Assembly: GCA_041917755.1 (NCBI GenBank)
Contig: JAYRWY010000005.1
Coordinates: 115,018-179,017 of the forward strand
Length of the DNA stretch: 64,000 nt
Direction: 5' to 3'
From: RGZA01 sp041917755
GTDB taxonomy: Bacteria; Pseudomonadota; Alphaproteobacteria; UBA9219; RGZA01
The notes beneath the pieces were generated by a model. The model searched no databases. It was not told where the DNA came from and saw only the letters and a program-made list of their open reading frames with translations. Below, in pieces: positions 8,614 to 17,531 of this stretch. Numbering within the stretch: position 1 is the first letter of the stretch; every line of letters starts with the position of its first letter. Position numbers and translations under genes: made by a program.

Positions 8614-8723
8614 TGATTAGGTTCAGCTGCAAATTGCGTTTTCTGCGCTTCCGGTGCTCACGTACTTAAACGTACGCTGCGCTCCGGTTCTCGAAAGCCA
8701 CAATTTTCGCTAGAACCTAATCA
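8614..8723. repeat. 110-bp imperfect inverted repeat between convergent genes
   Basis: TGATTAGGTTC (8614-8624) pairs with GAACCTAATCA (8713-8723). Inner segments continue the dyad through CTGCGCTTCCGG/CTCCGG-like blocks to CGTAC/GTACG around a small loop near 8668. It fills the gap between the pilin gene and tgt, which are convergent. It may be a bidirectional terminator or a genomic palindromic repeat; the size is larger than a simple terminator. Confidence 0.7.
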
Positions 8724-8750
8724 AAATTGTGATGGAACATTGCGGCGTAA

Positions 8751-9965
8751 TTATCGTGCTTCGCCATAGGTTTTTTTGGTATCAACCGCGCAGGCATTGG
8801 ATAGCCATTTGGCCTCGACCTGTTCCAAGGTTCCGGTTTGAATGCCGGCACGGATTTCACGCATCAAGCGGTTCATCACCGATACGTTATGCTCGGTCAG
8901 AATTTGCATGCCGAGCATTTCTTCCGCCTTAATTAGATGATGCAGATAGCCGCGCGTAAAGTGCGAGGTGTGTTCATGATGATGTTCCGGATCAAGCGGG
9001 GTGGTATCATCACGGAAACGCGCATTGCGCAAATTCAAACGCCCGCCAGCTTCCGATGGCATCAGCGCAACGCCGTGACGGCCCAGACGCGTGGGTTGCA
9101 CGCAATCAAAGGTATCAATGCCGTATTTGATGCCGACAAAAATATCCGCGATATCACCCACGCCCAGTAAATGCACAGGGCGTTCGGGTTTGTGCAGTGG
9201 CGCGCACCATTTCACAATGTTGTATAAATCGTCTTTGCTTTTGCCGAATGAACCGCCGACGGCTGTACCGAAATAGGGAAGCTGCGTGACATCCTGCATG
9301 GCGCTAATCCGTAAATCCTGATAATGCGCGCCTTGCACAATGCCGTAGAGTGCTTGCTTGCCATCACTGTTTTGTTTGGTGAAGGCTTCGAGTGAACGAA
9401 TGCCCCAGCGGTTGGAGCGGGCGAGGGCCGCAATCTGATAATCCTTGGAGTGGTGATAGGCGGTGCATTCATCAAATGCCATAATCAAATCCGCACCGAG
9501 CTGACGTTGCATATGCATCGAGCTTTCGGCGGTGAGCAGAATTTTGCGGCCATCAATATACGATTGGAAGGTCACGCCTTCTTCGGTGATATCAATCACG
9601 GTGTTGGGGCGCGCGGCTTTGTTGCGTCCCTTTACCTCATCCGAGATGCCGCCAAATTGCATGGCGAATACCTGATACCCGCCGCTATCGGTCAGCATCG
9701 GGCCTTGCCAGCGCATGAAATCATGCAGGCCGCCCTGGCGTTCAATCACATCCGGGCCTGGCTGCAACATCAGGTGATAGAGGTTGGATAAAATAATATC
9801 CGTGCCCGCACGTTTCATCACATCGGGCGCAAGGCCTTTAATCGCTGCCTTGGTGCCGCAGAAGATAAAGTTGGGCGTTTCAATGGTGCCATGCGGCGTG
9901 ACAAGGCGTCCAAGGCGAGCCTTGGTGGTTGGACAAATCTTTGTGACGGTAAATGAATGGGTCAT
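8751..9965 (-). CDS. tgt: tRNA-guanine(34) transglycosylase with altered zinc ligands
   Basis: 404 aa, longer than the usual about 375, partly through an insertion at about residues 105-127. It exchanges G34 of GUN anticodons for a queuosine-type base. The catalytic Asp93 (TDSGGYQVF) and nucleophile Asp287 (DTFDCVQPTR) are present, and the GIVQG loop is intact. The zinc site is unusual: the family's C-x-C-x2-C is replaced by His328, His330 and Thr333, while the fourth ligand His359 (TEHN) remains. At the position that is Val233 in the Zymomonas enzyme, the loop reads GGSFG, placing Gly where bacterial preQ1-type enzymes have Val. It lies just downstream of rpmB and its terminator-like hairpin. 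Confidence 0.93.
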   Translation of the reverse strand: MTHSFTVTKICPTTKARLGRLVTPHGTIETPNFIFCGTKAAIKGLAPDVMKRAGTDIILSNLYHLMLQPGPDVIERQGGLHDFMRWQGPMLTDSGGYQVFAMQFGGISDEVKGRNKAARPNTVIDITEEGVTFQSYIDGRKILLTAESSMHMQRQLGADLIMAFDECTAYHHSKDYQIAALARSNRWGIRSLEAFTKQNSDGKQALYGIVQGAHYQDLRISAMQDVTQLPYFGTAVGGSFGKSKDDLYNIVKWCAPLHKPERPVHLLGVGDIADIFVGIKYGIDTFDCVQPTRLGRHGVALMPSEAGGRLNLRNARFRDDTTPLDPEHHHEHTSHFTRGYLHHLIKAEEMLGMQILTEHNVSVMNRLMREIRAGIQTGTLEQVEAKWLSNACAVDTKKTYGEAR

Positions 9966-9966
9966 G

Positions 9967-10020
9967 AAAAAAGGGCTAGAAACAGGTGCTAGAAAAAAAC
10001 TAGCAGCTAGTTTCTAGCCC
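9967..10020 (-). terminator. Intrinsic terminator after rpmB
   Basis: On the minus strand GGGCTAGAAAC and GTTTCTAGCCC (9973-9983 and 10010-10020 on plus) form an 11-bp stem with an inner TAGC dyad, followed by six T residues (9967-9972). It ends immediately before the tgt start at 9965, so it could end rpmB transcription or attenuate read-through into tgt. Confidence 0.8.
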
Positions 10021-10039
10021 CTTTGAATCTTCAGAAAAA

Positions 10040-10342
10040 TTAAGCGGCTTTCTTATCCTTGCGTGCCTTAGCAGCTACAACGCGGCGCTTTGCCACCAGC
10101 AACTTGGCATCCAATTCTGGCTTCTTTGCCTTGAGCAAGAAGGCATCGATACCGCCACGCTTTTCAACAGTGCGGATACCATTTGGGGTCAAACGCAAGG
10201 TGATGGAACGGCCCAATAATTCGCTTGGGAATGAGCAGGTCTGCACATTCGCTTCAAAACGGGTGCGGGTTTTGCGGTTTGAGTGGCTTACCTTGTTGCC
10301 AAACAAAACTTTTTTACCGGTCACTGCACAAACTCTAGCCAT
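10040..10342 (-). CDS. rpmB: 50S ribosomal protein L28
   Basis: 100 aa, the alphaproteobacterial length. It has the L28 start MARVCAVTGKKVLFGN, then VSHSNRKTRTRFEAN, and ITLRLTPNGIRTVEKRGGID in the middle, with a Lys/Ala-rich C-terminus. It is a component of the large ribosomal subunit. A strong hairpin terminator follows, and tgt lies downstream on the same strand. Confidence 0.97.
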   Translation of the reverse strand: MARVCAVTGKKVLFGNKVSHSNRKTRTRFEANVQTCSFPSELLGRSITLRLTPNGIRTVEKRGGIDAFLLKAKKPELDAKLLVAKRRVVAAKARKDKKAA

Positions 10343-10484
10343 AACAATTATCCTTATTAGTAATTTCGCCCATATGTATGGAAGGCGTTGTTGTAGGGAA
10401 AACTATCCACAAGGTCAAGGAAAATGGGTCTTGTTTAACCTTTTAAAACATTCAAGACTGCATTTGTTAACACAGGAACCGATT

Positions 10485-11318
10485 ATGAATGGATGGCAAG
10501 AACGGCTAGGCGCGGTAAGGGCCTCGGATTGGCAGGCAGGGGATGGCGATTATCTCAGGCTTATCAAGCCCTTATGCACGCTTTTGCGCGGGCGCACGGC
10601 CGTGGATGTGGGCGCCCTGATAGGATTATATGCCAGCCAGATGGCCGAACATGCCGGCCATACCCTGTGTTATGAGCCATTGCCCGATGCGCGGGCAGTT
10701 TTGACCCAAAACATGGCCAATTACGGGGCGCGGGTAACCATTCGCGATTGCGCATTATCCGATAAACGCGGTGAGGCACAATTATCATTTCCCATTTGCG
10801 GGCAGACAGCGGTGAAGCAGTGGGCCAGCATTGAAAAAGATTTTTTGAAATTATCGAATGATTATCCGGGCCGTATTGATGGCGTTGCCAGCATGACCGT
10901 ACCAGTGCGCGTCCTTGATGACGAACTGATTGAATTAAAACTTCCGCAAGTCGGGTATATGAAGATTGATGCCGAAGGTGCGGAGGAAGCCATTTTGCGC
11001 GGCGCGCAAAAAACATTACTTCGCGATCGCCCGTTTGTGGTGTGCGAACTGGAAGAACGTCATGTGCCCGGTTGCACGCAGCGCATGCCGGAATTTATGG
11101 CGACCTTGAATTACGATGTGTATTTTATTTTAGGATCGCACATCTATCCGATGAGCAGTTTTGATGCCAGCATATTGCAAGTGGGCCCAGCAGTGCCGCA
11201 ATTTGCGATGCCGGAAGCTGCGTTTTCCAAGCCCTATATCCAGATGTTTATGGCCTTGCCACGTGAAGACAGGGCCATGTTAGATTGCGTGATATCCACC
11301 TTACAGAAAAGCCAATGA
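10485..11318 (+). CDS. FkbM family methyltransferase
   Basis: 277 aa from the ATG at 10485, with AGGA about 8 bp upstream; the frame stays open to 10059 but that part is antisense to rpmB. The SAM-binding motif I is AVDVGALIGLYAS (about 39-51), followed by YEPLPDARAVL and, in the FkbM C-terminal signature, MKIDAEGAEEAILRGA (about 164-179). FkbM enzymes O-methylate sugars or secondary metabolites. The stop overlaps the start of the MFS gene (ATGA), so the two are translationally coupled, suggesting modification and export of one compound. Confidence 0.88.
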   Translation: MNGWQERLGAVRASDWQAGDGDYLRLIKPLCTLLRGRTAVDVGALIGLYASQMAEHAGHTLCYEPLPDARAVLTQNMANYGARVTIRDCALSDKRGEAQLSFPICGQTAVKQWASIEKDFLKLSNDYPGRIDGVASMTVPVRVLDDELIELKLPQVGYMKIDAEGAEEAILRGAQKTLLRDRPFVVCELEERHVPGCTQRMPEFMATLNYDVYFILGSHIYPMSSFDASILQVGPAVPQFAMPEAAFSKPYIQMFMALPREDRAMLDCVISTLQKSQ

Positions 11319-12535
11319 TGTTTAATAACCCAGCCTCCCCGTTTCATTACCGCGATTTTAATTTGCTGTGCTTCTCGCGCCTTTCCGGCACGCTGGGCGT
11401 ACAGATGTTAAGTGTAGCCATCGGGTGGCAGGTCTATGACATTACGCATGATCCCTTTGCCATTGGCCTGGTGGGACTTGCCCAATTTCTTCCCAGCATT
11501 TTATTGGTGTTGTTTGCAGGCCAGCTTGCCGACCAGATGGATCGGCGCATCATCATGGCGATTACGCATTTTATTGCGGCATTCACGGCCGCCGTATTGA
11601 TGCTTGGTACGCAGTTCAATTTTATTACGCCGAATTTGATTTATATTATGGCGGCCTTGCTGGGGATTGTGCGCATATTTGGCGCGCCTGCGATGCAGGC
11701 CTTGCTGCCTAATTCGGTGCCAAGCGAGGTGTTTAGTAAAGCCGTTGCGCTGAATTCCACTATGTTCCAAATCGGCACGATTGTGGGCCCGGCCTTGGCT
11801 GGGGCGGTATTTTTTCTAGGCGCAAGCGCAGTGTATTTGTTTGCAACATTGCTATTGGTGATGGCCAGTTTCTTTAACATTCAAATGCGCACGCGAACCA
11901 CGATTGTGAAACGCCCGCTCACGCTGGAAAATTTATTCGCCGGCATTCTGTTCATCAAACAACGCCCGATTTTGCTGGGTGCGATTACGCTGGATTTATT
12001 TGCGGTGTTATTCGCCAGCGTAATTGCATTGCTGCCTGTTTATGCCAAAGACATTCTCGATGTGGGCCCGCAGGGGCTTGGCTTGCTCCGTTGCGCGCCC
12101 GCGATTGGCGCGGCGATTATGTCATTGGTGTTGGCCAAGGTAGGACTACGAAACAATGCGGGGCGTAATTTATTCCTGAGCATTGTGGTGTTTGCGGTAG
12201 TGACCATCATCTTCGGGATATCGGAAAACTTTTATCTGTCATTCGCGATGCTGGTGTTACTGGGATGCGCGGATATGGTGAGCGTATATGTGCGTACGCA
12301 TTTAATGCAGATGAACACGCCGGATGATATGCGTGGCCGTGTGGGCGCAGTGAATATGTTGTTTATTACCACATCGAATGAGCTGGGTGATTTTGAATCC
12401 GGCGCGATGGCGGCATGGCTGGGCACGGTGCCCGCAGTCGTGGTGGGCGGCGTGTTATCATTGGTGGTGGCAGGATTAATCGCATGGCGCGTGCCGTCTT
12501 TACGCAACCTCAAAACCCTTGAAGAAGTGAAGTAG
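11315..12535 (+). CDS. MFS transporter, EntS/MFS_3-like exporter
   Basis: 406 aa from the ATG at 11315, which overlaps the FkbM stop. About 12 hydrophobic segments are visible. The loop 2-3 motif of the major facilitator superfamily is present as GQLADQMDRRI (about 69-79). The N-terminal sequence resembles the MFS_3 group, which includes the enterobactin exporter EntS. Substrate is unknown; coupling to FkbM suggests a methylated small molecule. It sits in the inner membrane. Confidence 0.88.
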   Translation: MMFNNPASPFHYRDFNLLCFSRLSGTLGVQMLSVAIGWQVYDITHDPFAIGLVGLAQFLPSILLVLFAGQLADQMDRRIIMAITHFIAAFTAAVLMLGTQFNFITPNLIYIMAALLGIVRIFGAPAMQALLPNSVPSEVFSKAVALNSTMFQIGTIVGPALAGAVFFLGASAVYLFATLLLVMASFFNIQMRTRTTIVKRPLTLENLFAGILFIKQRPILLGAITLDLFAVLFASVIALLPVYAKDILDVGPQGLGLLRCAPAIGAAIMSLVLAKVGLRNNAGRNLFLSIVVFAVVTIIFGISENFYLSFAMLVLLGCADMVSVYVRTHLMQMNTPDDMRGRVGAVNMLFITTSNELGDFESGAMAAWLGTVPAVVVGGVLSLVVAGLIAWRVPSLRNLKTLEEVK

Positions 12536-12539
12536 GGCG

Positions 12540-13640
12540 CTAGCCTTTTTCTGCTTTGAAGAAAGGAAGCTTGCCCAGCAACCGTTGTCCAATGGACTCC
12601 CGTTGTGGCTCGGGCGTTTTCAATTCAAGCAAGGTTGCAAGATCTGGCTCAATAGTGGCAAGCGCGGTCAGCATTCGTTCAATAACTTTTTTCGCATCAC
12701 CTGCGGTCATCTCGCGTGTGCCTTTGACTTGCGCGCCAATACGGCCATGGATATGAACGGGCTTATCTTCGCCGGTAGCTTGCAGCATGGCTGCATAATC
12801 TGAAAGGGGGCCAACAAAGAACATCGAGTCATGGCTGAAATGTGCAACATACACCGTGCCTGAACCGCTTCTGAACATTCGCACGCTTTGCATCCAGTCA
12901 TAGCCCTCGCCATTGCGGTCTTGGATATCGGTATAAATCATGGCGCGCGCACTTGTGGGGTCTTTAAAGATATGTGCTTTTGCGTCTGCATAGGCAGGGC
13001 CAGATCCCACCGGTTCTGCGTGGATGGATGTCCAGTCATGCACCTCGAAAAAGGTTCCCATGATTGTCTTGATCATGTTCTTGGCATAATTGTCCGTGCT
13101 GTATTTTGTGTTTCCGAAATTAGAAAATTCGGGGTCATAGAAGGATGTTTTCGATAGAAACGGCGCCATGGGAACGTGCTTAGCCGCACAGAACACATCT
13201 TTTTTGCTTGGTTTTGCTGGCGCTGCAAAAGTTTCATCCAGCACATCGCAAAGCTTGCTGGATAGAAGGGCTTTGAATCTGCCCGCGCCATGTTTTGCAT
13301 CGGCGGCTTTGGCAATCGGCACCATGAAGCCCAAAAAATCTTCCGGACGGCTTGATGTGGGAATTTCCAGCATTTTATTGTTGTCAAAATTCGTATAGCA
13401 CGCGAAGGCTTCAAAAAATTTTGAAAACAATTTTTCAAGATCATCATATCGTCCCTGTTCAATCAGAACAGAAGCAACGCTATGGCAAAAATTGCGAATA
13501 TTCGATTTTAGTCCTGTGGGATCGGCCTTTACGCGATCCACAAATTTTTGCATGATTTCGTCGAAGCTTCCTTCAAAGGAAAAACCATTTTCGACTTCGG
13601 CTGCAGCTGTGCTTTGAAGGCGTGCTAAAAATCCGGACAT
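12540..13640 (-). CDS. Hypothetical protein (366 aa)
   Basis: 366 aa, MSGFLARLQSTAAAE at the N-terminus, soluble, with no signal peptide. A region around residues 245-290 with FRSGSGTVYVAHFSHDSMFF looks like a beta-rich core. I recognise no family. It converges with the MFS gene, leaving only 4 bp between the stops. It is a complete, well-coded frame. Confidence 0.72.
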   Translation of the reverse strand: MSGFLARLQSTAAAEVENGFSFEGSFDEIMQKFVDRVKADPTGLKSNIRNFCHSVASVLIEQGRYDDLEKLFSKFFEAFACYTNFDNNKMLEIPTSSRPEDFLGFMVPIAKAADAKHGAGRFKALLSSKLCDVLDETFAAPAKPSKKDVFCAAKHVPMAPFLSKTSFYDPEFSNFGNTKYSTDNYAKNMIKTIMGTFFEVHDWTSIHAEPVGSGPAYADAKAHIFKDPTSARAMIYTDIQDRNGEGYDWMQSVRMFRSGSGTVYVAHFSHDSMFFVGPLSDYAAMLQATGEDKPVHIHGRIGAQVKGTREMTAGDAKKVIERMLTALATIEPDLATLLELKTPEPQRESIGQRLLGKLPFFKAEKG

Positions 13641-13854
13641 CAATATTCCCCAAAAAATATGGATTATGTATCCATTATCAATACCATAAAGAGCCTAATC
13701 GCTGGCGTGTGGAATTAGTTTCAGCAATGCCTGCGCGGCAACGCACAGAAATTATTACAAGCTTTATTATGGCGTGGTTAATAAAAAATCCCTGCCAGAG
13801 GGGGTATCTGGCAGGGTTAGTGAGGGACAACGGTTTCCGGTGACGGAAAATTCT

Positions 13855-15117
13855 TCAGGCAATCGCAAGATGACTTGGCGTGCCGCCCATGCGGCGTTTG
13901 GCGCGTTCCACCATGCTGATATCTTTGCGTTTGATGGATGCGGTAAACAGGGCTGCCGCGTCATCGTTCATTTTTTCAAAGTTGCTATCGGTGAATAAGG
14001 ATGCCGTGATGCGTTTAACCTCGGCTTCGCCCTTGGTTTCGGCAACGCCAGCCAAGTAAAACTCCTTCATTTTTTCAAGCACCGCTGATGTTTTGGCGAG
14101 CACGCGGGATGGATTATCCTCCAGCGCGCGCACCATATCTTTGTTTGCTTTATAAACTTTGGCTTCATCGCGGGAGCGTTTCAGCCATTCAGGCCCTTTG
14201 GAAATAATGTTGGCGACTTGCAACTGCGCAAGGGTGAGCCATGCGCCGATATAAGCGGTAGCAGAAGCCAAACCGAATTTTTGCGATGGGCGTTGATCAC
14301 CCAGGGCTTTTAAATCAGCGCCGGTTTGTGCAGCATCAATCACGGCTTTATCCAATGCGGCGCGGGCTTTGGCCAAATCACCAATCAGATAATCATTATG
14401 CGGATTGCCATCGGTGGCCACATGTTTGCCGCCCACGCCGCCATGATTGACCTGTTGGGTGAGTTGGTCGACCTGCGATGACAGATTGGCTTTGGCATCA
14501 GCTGCAACAGCCGCCTTGGTTGCCGCGGCATTATGTGCCGCATCCATGCCGGTGAAGCCATGCGCCCAGCTATTCACGTAATCGGGATTGGAGCTGGCGA
14601 CCTGATAGGCCGCGGCCAGTGCCAGCGCCGAAGCAACAGCAGTATATGCGCCGCGTGTGATGGAATTCTTTGCTGTGCCGATAAGGGATGCGGTGAGCAG
14701 TGATGCCGCCGCCATACCGTAAAACAAAGGGCTTTTGGCAATGAGCAGGGTTGCGCCGCCACCAAATACCGCGATATCCACCGCAAAGGCCGAGAGCAGG
14801 CCAATGGTGACCAGCGAGGAAGATGAGGCCGAATTAAGCGTATTGAAAAATAACCCGATGCTGCTGCCCGCATGGAGTGTGGTTTCTGCTTTCGCGAGCT
14901 CATAGTGTTGCAATAAATATTCGGATGCCAGATTGGCAAATTGTTTGGCATTCATGGTTTCGCCGTTACGGCCTTTATTGCGCAATAATTCTTCGATGTT
15001 CATATCGATGATGTTGCTTGCATCCAGTTGGATGGGCGCAGCCGTCTGTTTGATTTTTGGAACAATGGAAGGAGAGCTAATTACAGGCAAAGCAATAGTG
15101 TCTTGAGAAGCACGCAT
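13855..15117 (-). CDS. Hypothetical membrane protein (420 aa)
   Basis: 420 aa from the ATG at 15117, which has GAGGG at 6 bp; the ATG at 15123 abuts that site. The N-terminal about 70 residues are soluble. A cluster of three or four hydrophobic segments follows (about 95-180: VTIGLLSAFAVDIAVFGG, LFYGMAAASLLTASLIG, AYTAVASALALAAAYQ). After these come a predicted coiled-coil or helical region rich in Ala/Lys (about 200-290) and a helical C-terminus. No family is recognised. An inner-membrane scaffold-like protein is possible. Confidence 0.7.
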   Translation of the reverse strand: MRASQDTIALPVISSPSIVPKIKQTAAPIQLDASNIIDMNIEELLRNKGRNGETMNAKQFANLASEYLLQHYELAKAETTLHAGSSIGLFFNTLNSASSSSLVTIGLLSAFAVDIAVFGGGATLLIAKSPLFYGMAAASLLTASLIGTAKNSITRGAYTAVASALALAAAYQVASSNPDYVNSWAHGFTGMDAAHNAAATKAAVAADAKANLSSQVDQLTQQVNHGGVGGKHVATDGNPHNDYLIGDLAKARAALDKAVIDAAQTGADLKALGDQRPSQKFGLASATAYIGAWLTLAQLQVANIISKGPEWLKRSRDEAKVYKANKDMVRALEDNPSRVLAKTSAVLEKMKEFYLAGVAETKGEAEVKRITASLFTDSNFEKMNDDAAALFTASIKRKDISMVERAKRRMGGTPSHLAIA

Positions 15118-15129
15118 GGTCATCCCTCG

Positions 15130-15574
15130 TCAATTTTTGTGATTTTTAAAATGTATTATTATGCCGAAAACGCCGATTTATCCGGGCGGCCCGCGTTCGG
15201 AGTGGGTTTGCATCGACATGCGCAGGCTAAGCGAAAAATGGCGCGATGTGATGCAAGCGCGTTGGGCACGGTGAAGTAATGAGGTTAGGTGGGTGGCTTC
15301 ATCCGACCCATATGGGCGGGTGTTTTGTGGCTCTAAACCTTGTGACCGTTCCATGTTGATCATGGGTGTCATAACCAAGTGCCCTGCTGTAAAAAGGTTT
15401 ACTTAAAAGTTACCAACGCAAAAAAATATAAAAACTAACTTCTGTATGTGTCTAATTTGGAACAGGTTCGATGAAGAATGTATTAAGCGAATTTTGTTTC
15501 ATCGCAATTTACGAAAAATACTTCGCAACTAATGTTTGTAAATCGAAGCAAGTAATTTGCTGCTTGATTAAACG
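15130..15574. other. Intergenic region of about 440 bp without assigned gene
   Basis: Between the membrane protein and the small gene at 15575 no frame has a convincing ribosome binding site. One short minus-strand frame (15178-15378) cannot be excluded. A GC-rich block (15285-15345) contains the palindrome CCCATATGGG, and an AT-rich stretch (15405-15565) follows. No tRNA or known small RNA signature was recognised. Confidence 0.5.
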
Positions 15575-15967
15575 CTATTCGTATTTGGGTTCGGGTCTTT
15601 TGCGCCGTTTGTACGTGCGGCGTTGACGCTGAATAATTGGCGCAATGGGGCGCTGTGCGGCAATCGGTGTTGATGGCGTAGATGATGATGCATCAATCAA
15701 TATCGTATGGGGTGCGGGAAGACGTGGTAGCTCGGTGATCAGATAATCAGCCAACAAGCGTGAACCATCCGTGTCATGAATGTCTGTGAGTTCTTGTGAG
15801 CCGGTAATGCCGGAATGTACCGCTTGCAGATAACCGATACCGCCCATAAACGGATGCCCGCCATGATTATTGATAAAGGCTTCGCGTTCCACATCGACCA
15901 GCGTTTTACCGCTGGCAGAAATATAGTGCCGCAATGCCTTGCTGAGGGTTAAGGGTTCATCCACCAT
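15575..15967 (-). CDS. Hypothetical protein with basic C-terminus (130 aa)
   Basis: 130 aa, starting MVDEPLTLSKALRHYI. The N-terminal about 85 residues look folded; the last about 40 are Pro/Ala and then strongly basic (RQRRTYKRRKRPEPK), which could bind nucleic acid. There is no clear ribosome binding site, so the start is uncertain. No family is recognised and no neighbour gives a functional hint. Confidence 0.55.
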   Translation of the reverse strand: MVDEPLTLSKALRHYISASGKTLVDVEREAFINNHGGHPFMGGIGYLQAVHSGITGSQELTDIHDTDGSRLLADYLITELPRLPAPHTILIDASSSTPSTPIAAQRPIAPIIQRQRRTYKRRKRPEPKYE

Positions 15968-16162
15968 TTAAATTCCATAAAAAATCCCGCAAAAGAACCA
16001 GAGGCAAATCTTATCTGGCATGAAATAGCTGCCGCAAGCAGGGGATTAGTTTCAAAAGCCCATTAGGAAAGATTAAGAGATGAAGGTTGCCAGCGATTGC
16101 GCTGGCTTGTTTGGCGGCCTAAATGGCTTTACGGTTGTGTTTCATATGTAACGGGATGACCC

Positions 16163-16471
16163 ATGCGTCATGTTTATAAAATTCTTTTAGCAGCCGGATT
16201 GTTGGCTGTGTCTGCGGATAAGGCCGTTGGGCAGGTGGGCGCAAAAGCTGCCACGCCGCCAGCAACGTTTGATGCGATTGCCGGATATTGTGAAGGCAAG
16301 GGCGATGTGAGCGCGTGCCGCAGCAGCGAACGATTCCGCCTGATGCGCGTTTTAAATGGCGAAATTTTGAAACAGTGTTTACCGCTTAGCATCCCTATCC
16401 CGCAGCAAAATGTGTGCATTGCGCGCCTGCAAAAACAATTTCGGTATGATGCGTCGCGCCGGGAGCTATAA
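16163..16471 (+). CDS. Small secreted four-cysteine protein
   Basis: 102 aa with a signal peptide (MRHVYKILLAAGLLAVSAD, cleavage around residue 24, AVGQ). The mature part has four cysteines (CEGKGDVSAC and CLPLSIPIPQQNVC), compatible with two disulfides in the periplasm. No family is recognised. The 194-bp stretch upstream contains no other gene. Confidence 0.65.
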   Translation: MRHVYKILLAAGLLAVSADKAVGQVGAKAATPPATFDAIAGYCEGKGDVSACRSSERFRLMRVLNGEILKQCLPLSIPIPQQNVCIARLQKQFRYDASRREL

Positions 16472-16577
16472 TGGTTTGTAGTATTCAAATATAACTCTGG
16501 TTGTCGTTAAATAATGGTTGCTCAGAAGCAAAACAGCAGTGAGCAATTATTGATAAAATAGGACGCAGGAGCTGCTT

Positions 16578-17381
16578 ATGACGATTATGTTAAAAGAGAT
16601 TTTGCCAATACAGAATTTGGTTGATTATAAAATTCACTTTGCAAAATTTAATCAGATCAATGAGCCGCTTGATGTTCTTGTCCGCGATTCTGGGGAATGG
16701 AAAGCCTGGCAAGCATATCGACCTACTAAAGATGATTTTAACAGGCCATTTATTTTTTCATTGGCCAATTTTTATCATGAATTAAATACATGGATGTTCG
16801 GTGGAGTTTATAAAGTTCTATCACGTGAGCCAGACCGTTATGAGGTTGAGTTAATAGATTTGGGCAAACATTTCATCAATAGATTGAAGCTTCGCTCAAC
16901 TTATAATGAACGCAACACCAGAGTAAAAATGGAGAACCACTTCGATGCTTTCGAGGTTGTTGAAATACTCAGAGAGCCTTACTCAGGTCGGCCGTTTCCT
17001 GGCTATGAGAACATCGACTTGTCTTTTGAGGAGCTTTCTGGGCTCATGGCGCATGATCGAACAGACTGGAAAGTGTCACTAAAAAGCATAAAAGGTGTTT
17101 ATTTAATTAGGGATGTGTCAACGGGTAGAGGATATGTCGGTTCGGCGTATGGAACCGATGGTGTTTGGGGAAGATGGTGTTCCTACATACAAAACGGGCA
17201 TGGCGGAAATCTTAAATTACAAGATTTAGTATCCAGTCACGGAATAGATTATTGCAAAAAAAATTATCGATTTGCGTTACTTGAGCAAAGGCCATTTGCT
17301 GCTTCGGATAGTTTTATAATTGAGCGAGAAGAGTTCTGGAAAAAACTTTTATCTACGCGCGGTGACCAAGGCCTGAATTGA
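16578..17381 (+). CDS. GIY-YIG nuclease family protein
   Basis: 267 aa with AGGAG 7-8 bp before the ATG. The C-terminal about 90 residues form a GIY-YIG domain: KGVYLIRD for the GIY strand, GRGYVGSA for the YIG strand, the conserved Arg in WGRWCSYI, then FALLE and the metal-binding Glu in IIEREEFWKKLL. The N-terminal about 170 residues are unrelated to anything I recognise. Base composition is clearly more AT-rich than its neighbours, suggesting acquisition by transfer. It may be a defence or mobile-element remnant, or a repair-type nuclease. It sits alone next to groEL. Confidence 0.82.
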   Translation: MTIMLKEILPIQNLVDYKIHFAKFNQINEPLDVLVRDSGEWKAWQAYRPTKDDFNRPFIFSLANFYHELNTWMFGGVYKVLSREPDRYEVELIDLGKHFINRLKLRSTYNERNTRVKMENHFDAFEVVEILREPYSGRPFPGYENIDLSFEELSGLMAHDRTDWKVSLKSIKGVYLIRDVSTGRGYVGSAYGTDGVWGRWCSYIQNGHGGNLKLQDLVSSHGIDYCKKNYRFALLEQRPFAASDSFIIEREEFWKKLLSTRGDQGLN

Positions 17382-17414
17382 TAATAATTAATTTTCAAAT
17401 AGAAAATTGTCCCA

Positions 17415-17447
17415 TAAAAAACCCTCGGAAAATTTCTTTTCCGAGGG
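17415..17447 (-). terminator. Intrinsic terminator after groEL
   Basis: CCCTCGGAAAA (17422-17432) and TTTTCCGAGGG (17437-17447) form a perfect 11-bp stem with a short loop. On the minus strand it is followed by T residues (17415-17421). A second dyad, ATGGATTTCTAAGC/GCTTAGAAATCCAT, spans the groEL stop region at about 17513-17543. Confidence 0.85.
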
Positions 17448-17531
17448 TTGTTTAGTAGAGCTTTTTGTTTCGCTTTGACTCTCTGCGCTGCGCGCAACCA
17501 GTCAAAGCTTGCATGGATTTCTAAGCTACGC

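Noticed and set aside
10059..10484. N-terminal extension of the FkbM frame
   Set aside because: It is antisense to rpmB and outside the methyltransferase domain; AGGA and ATG at 10485 mark the real start.
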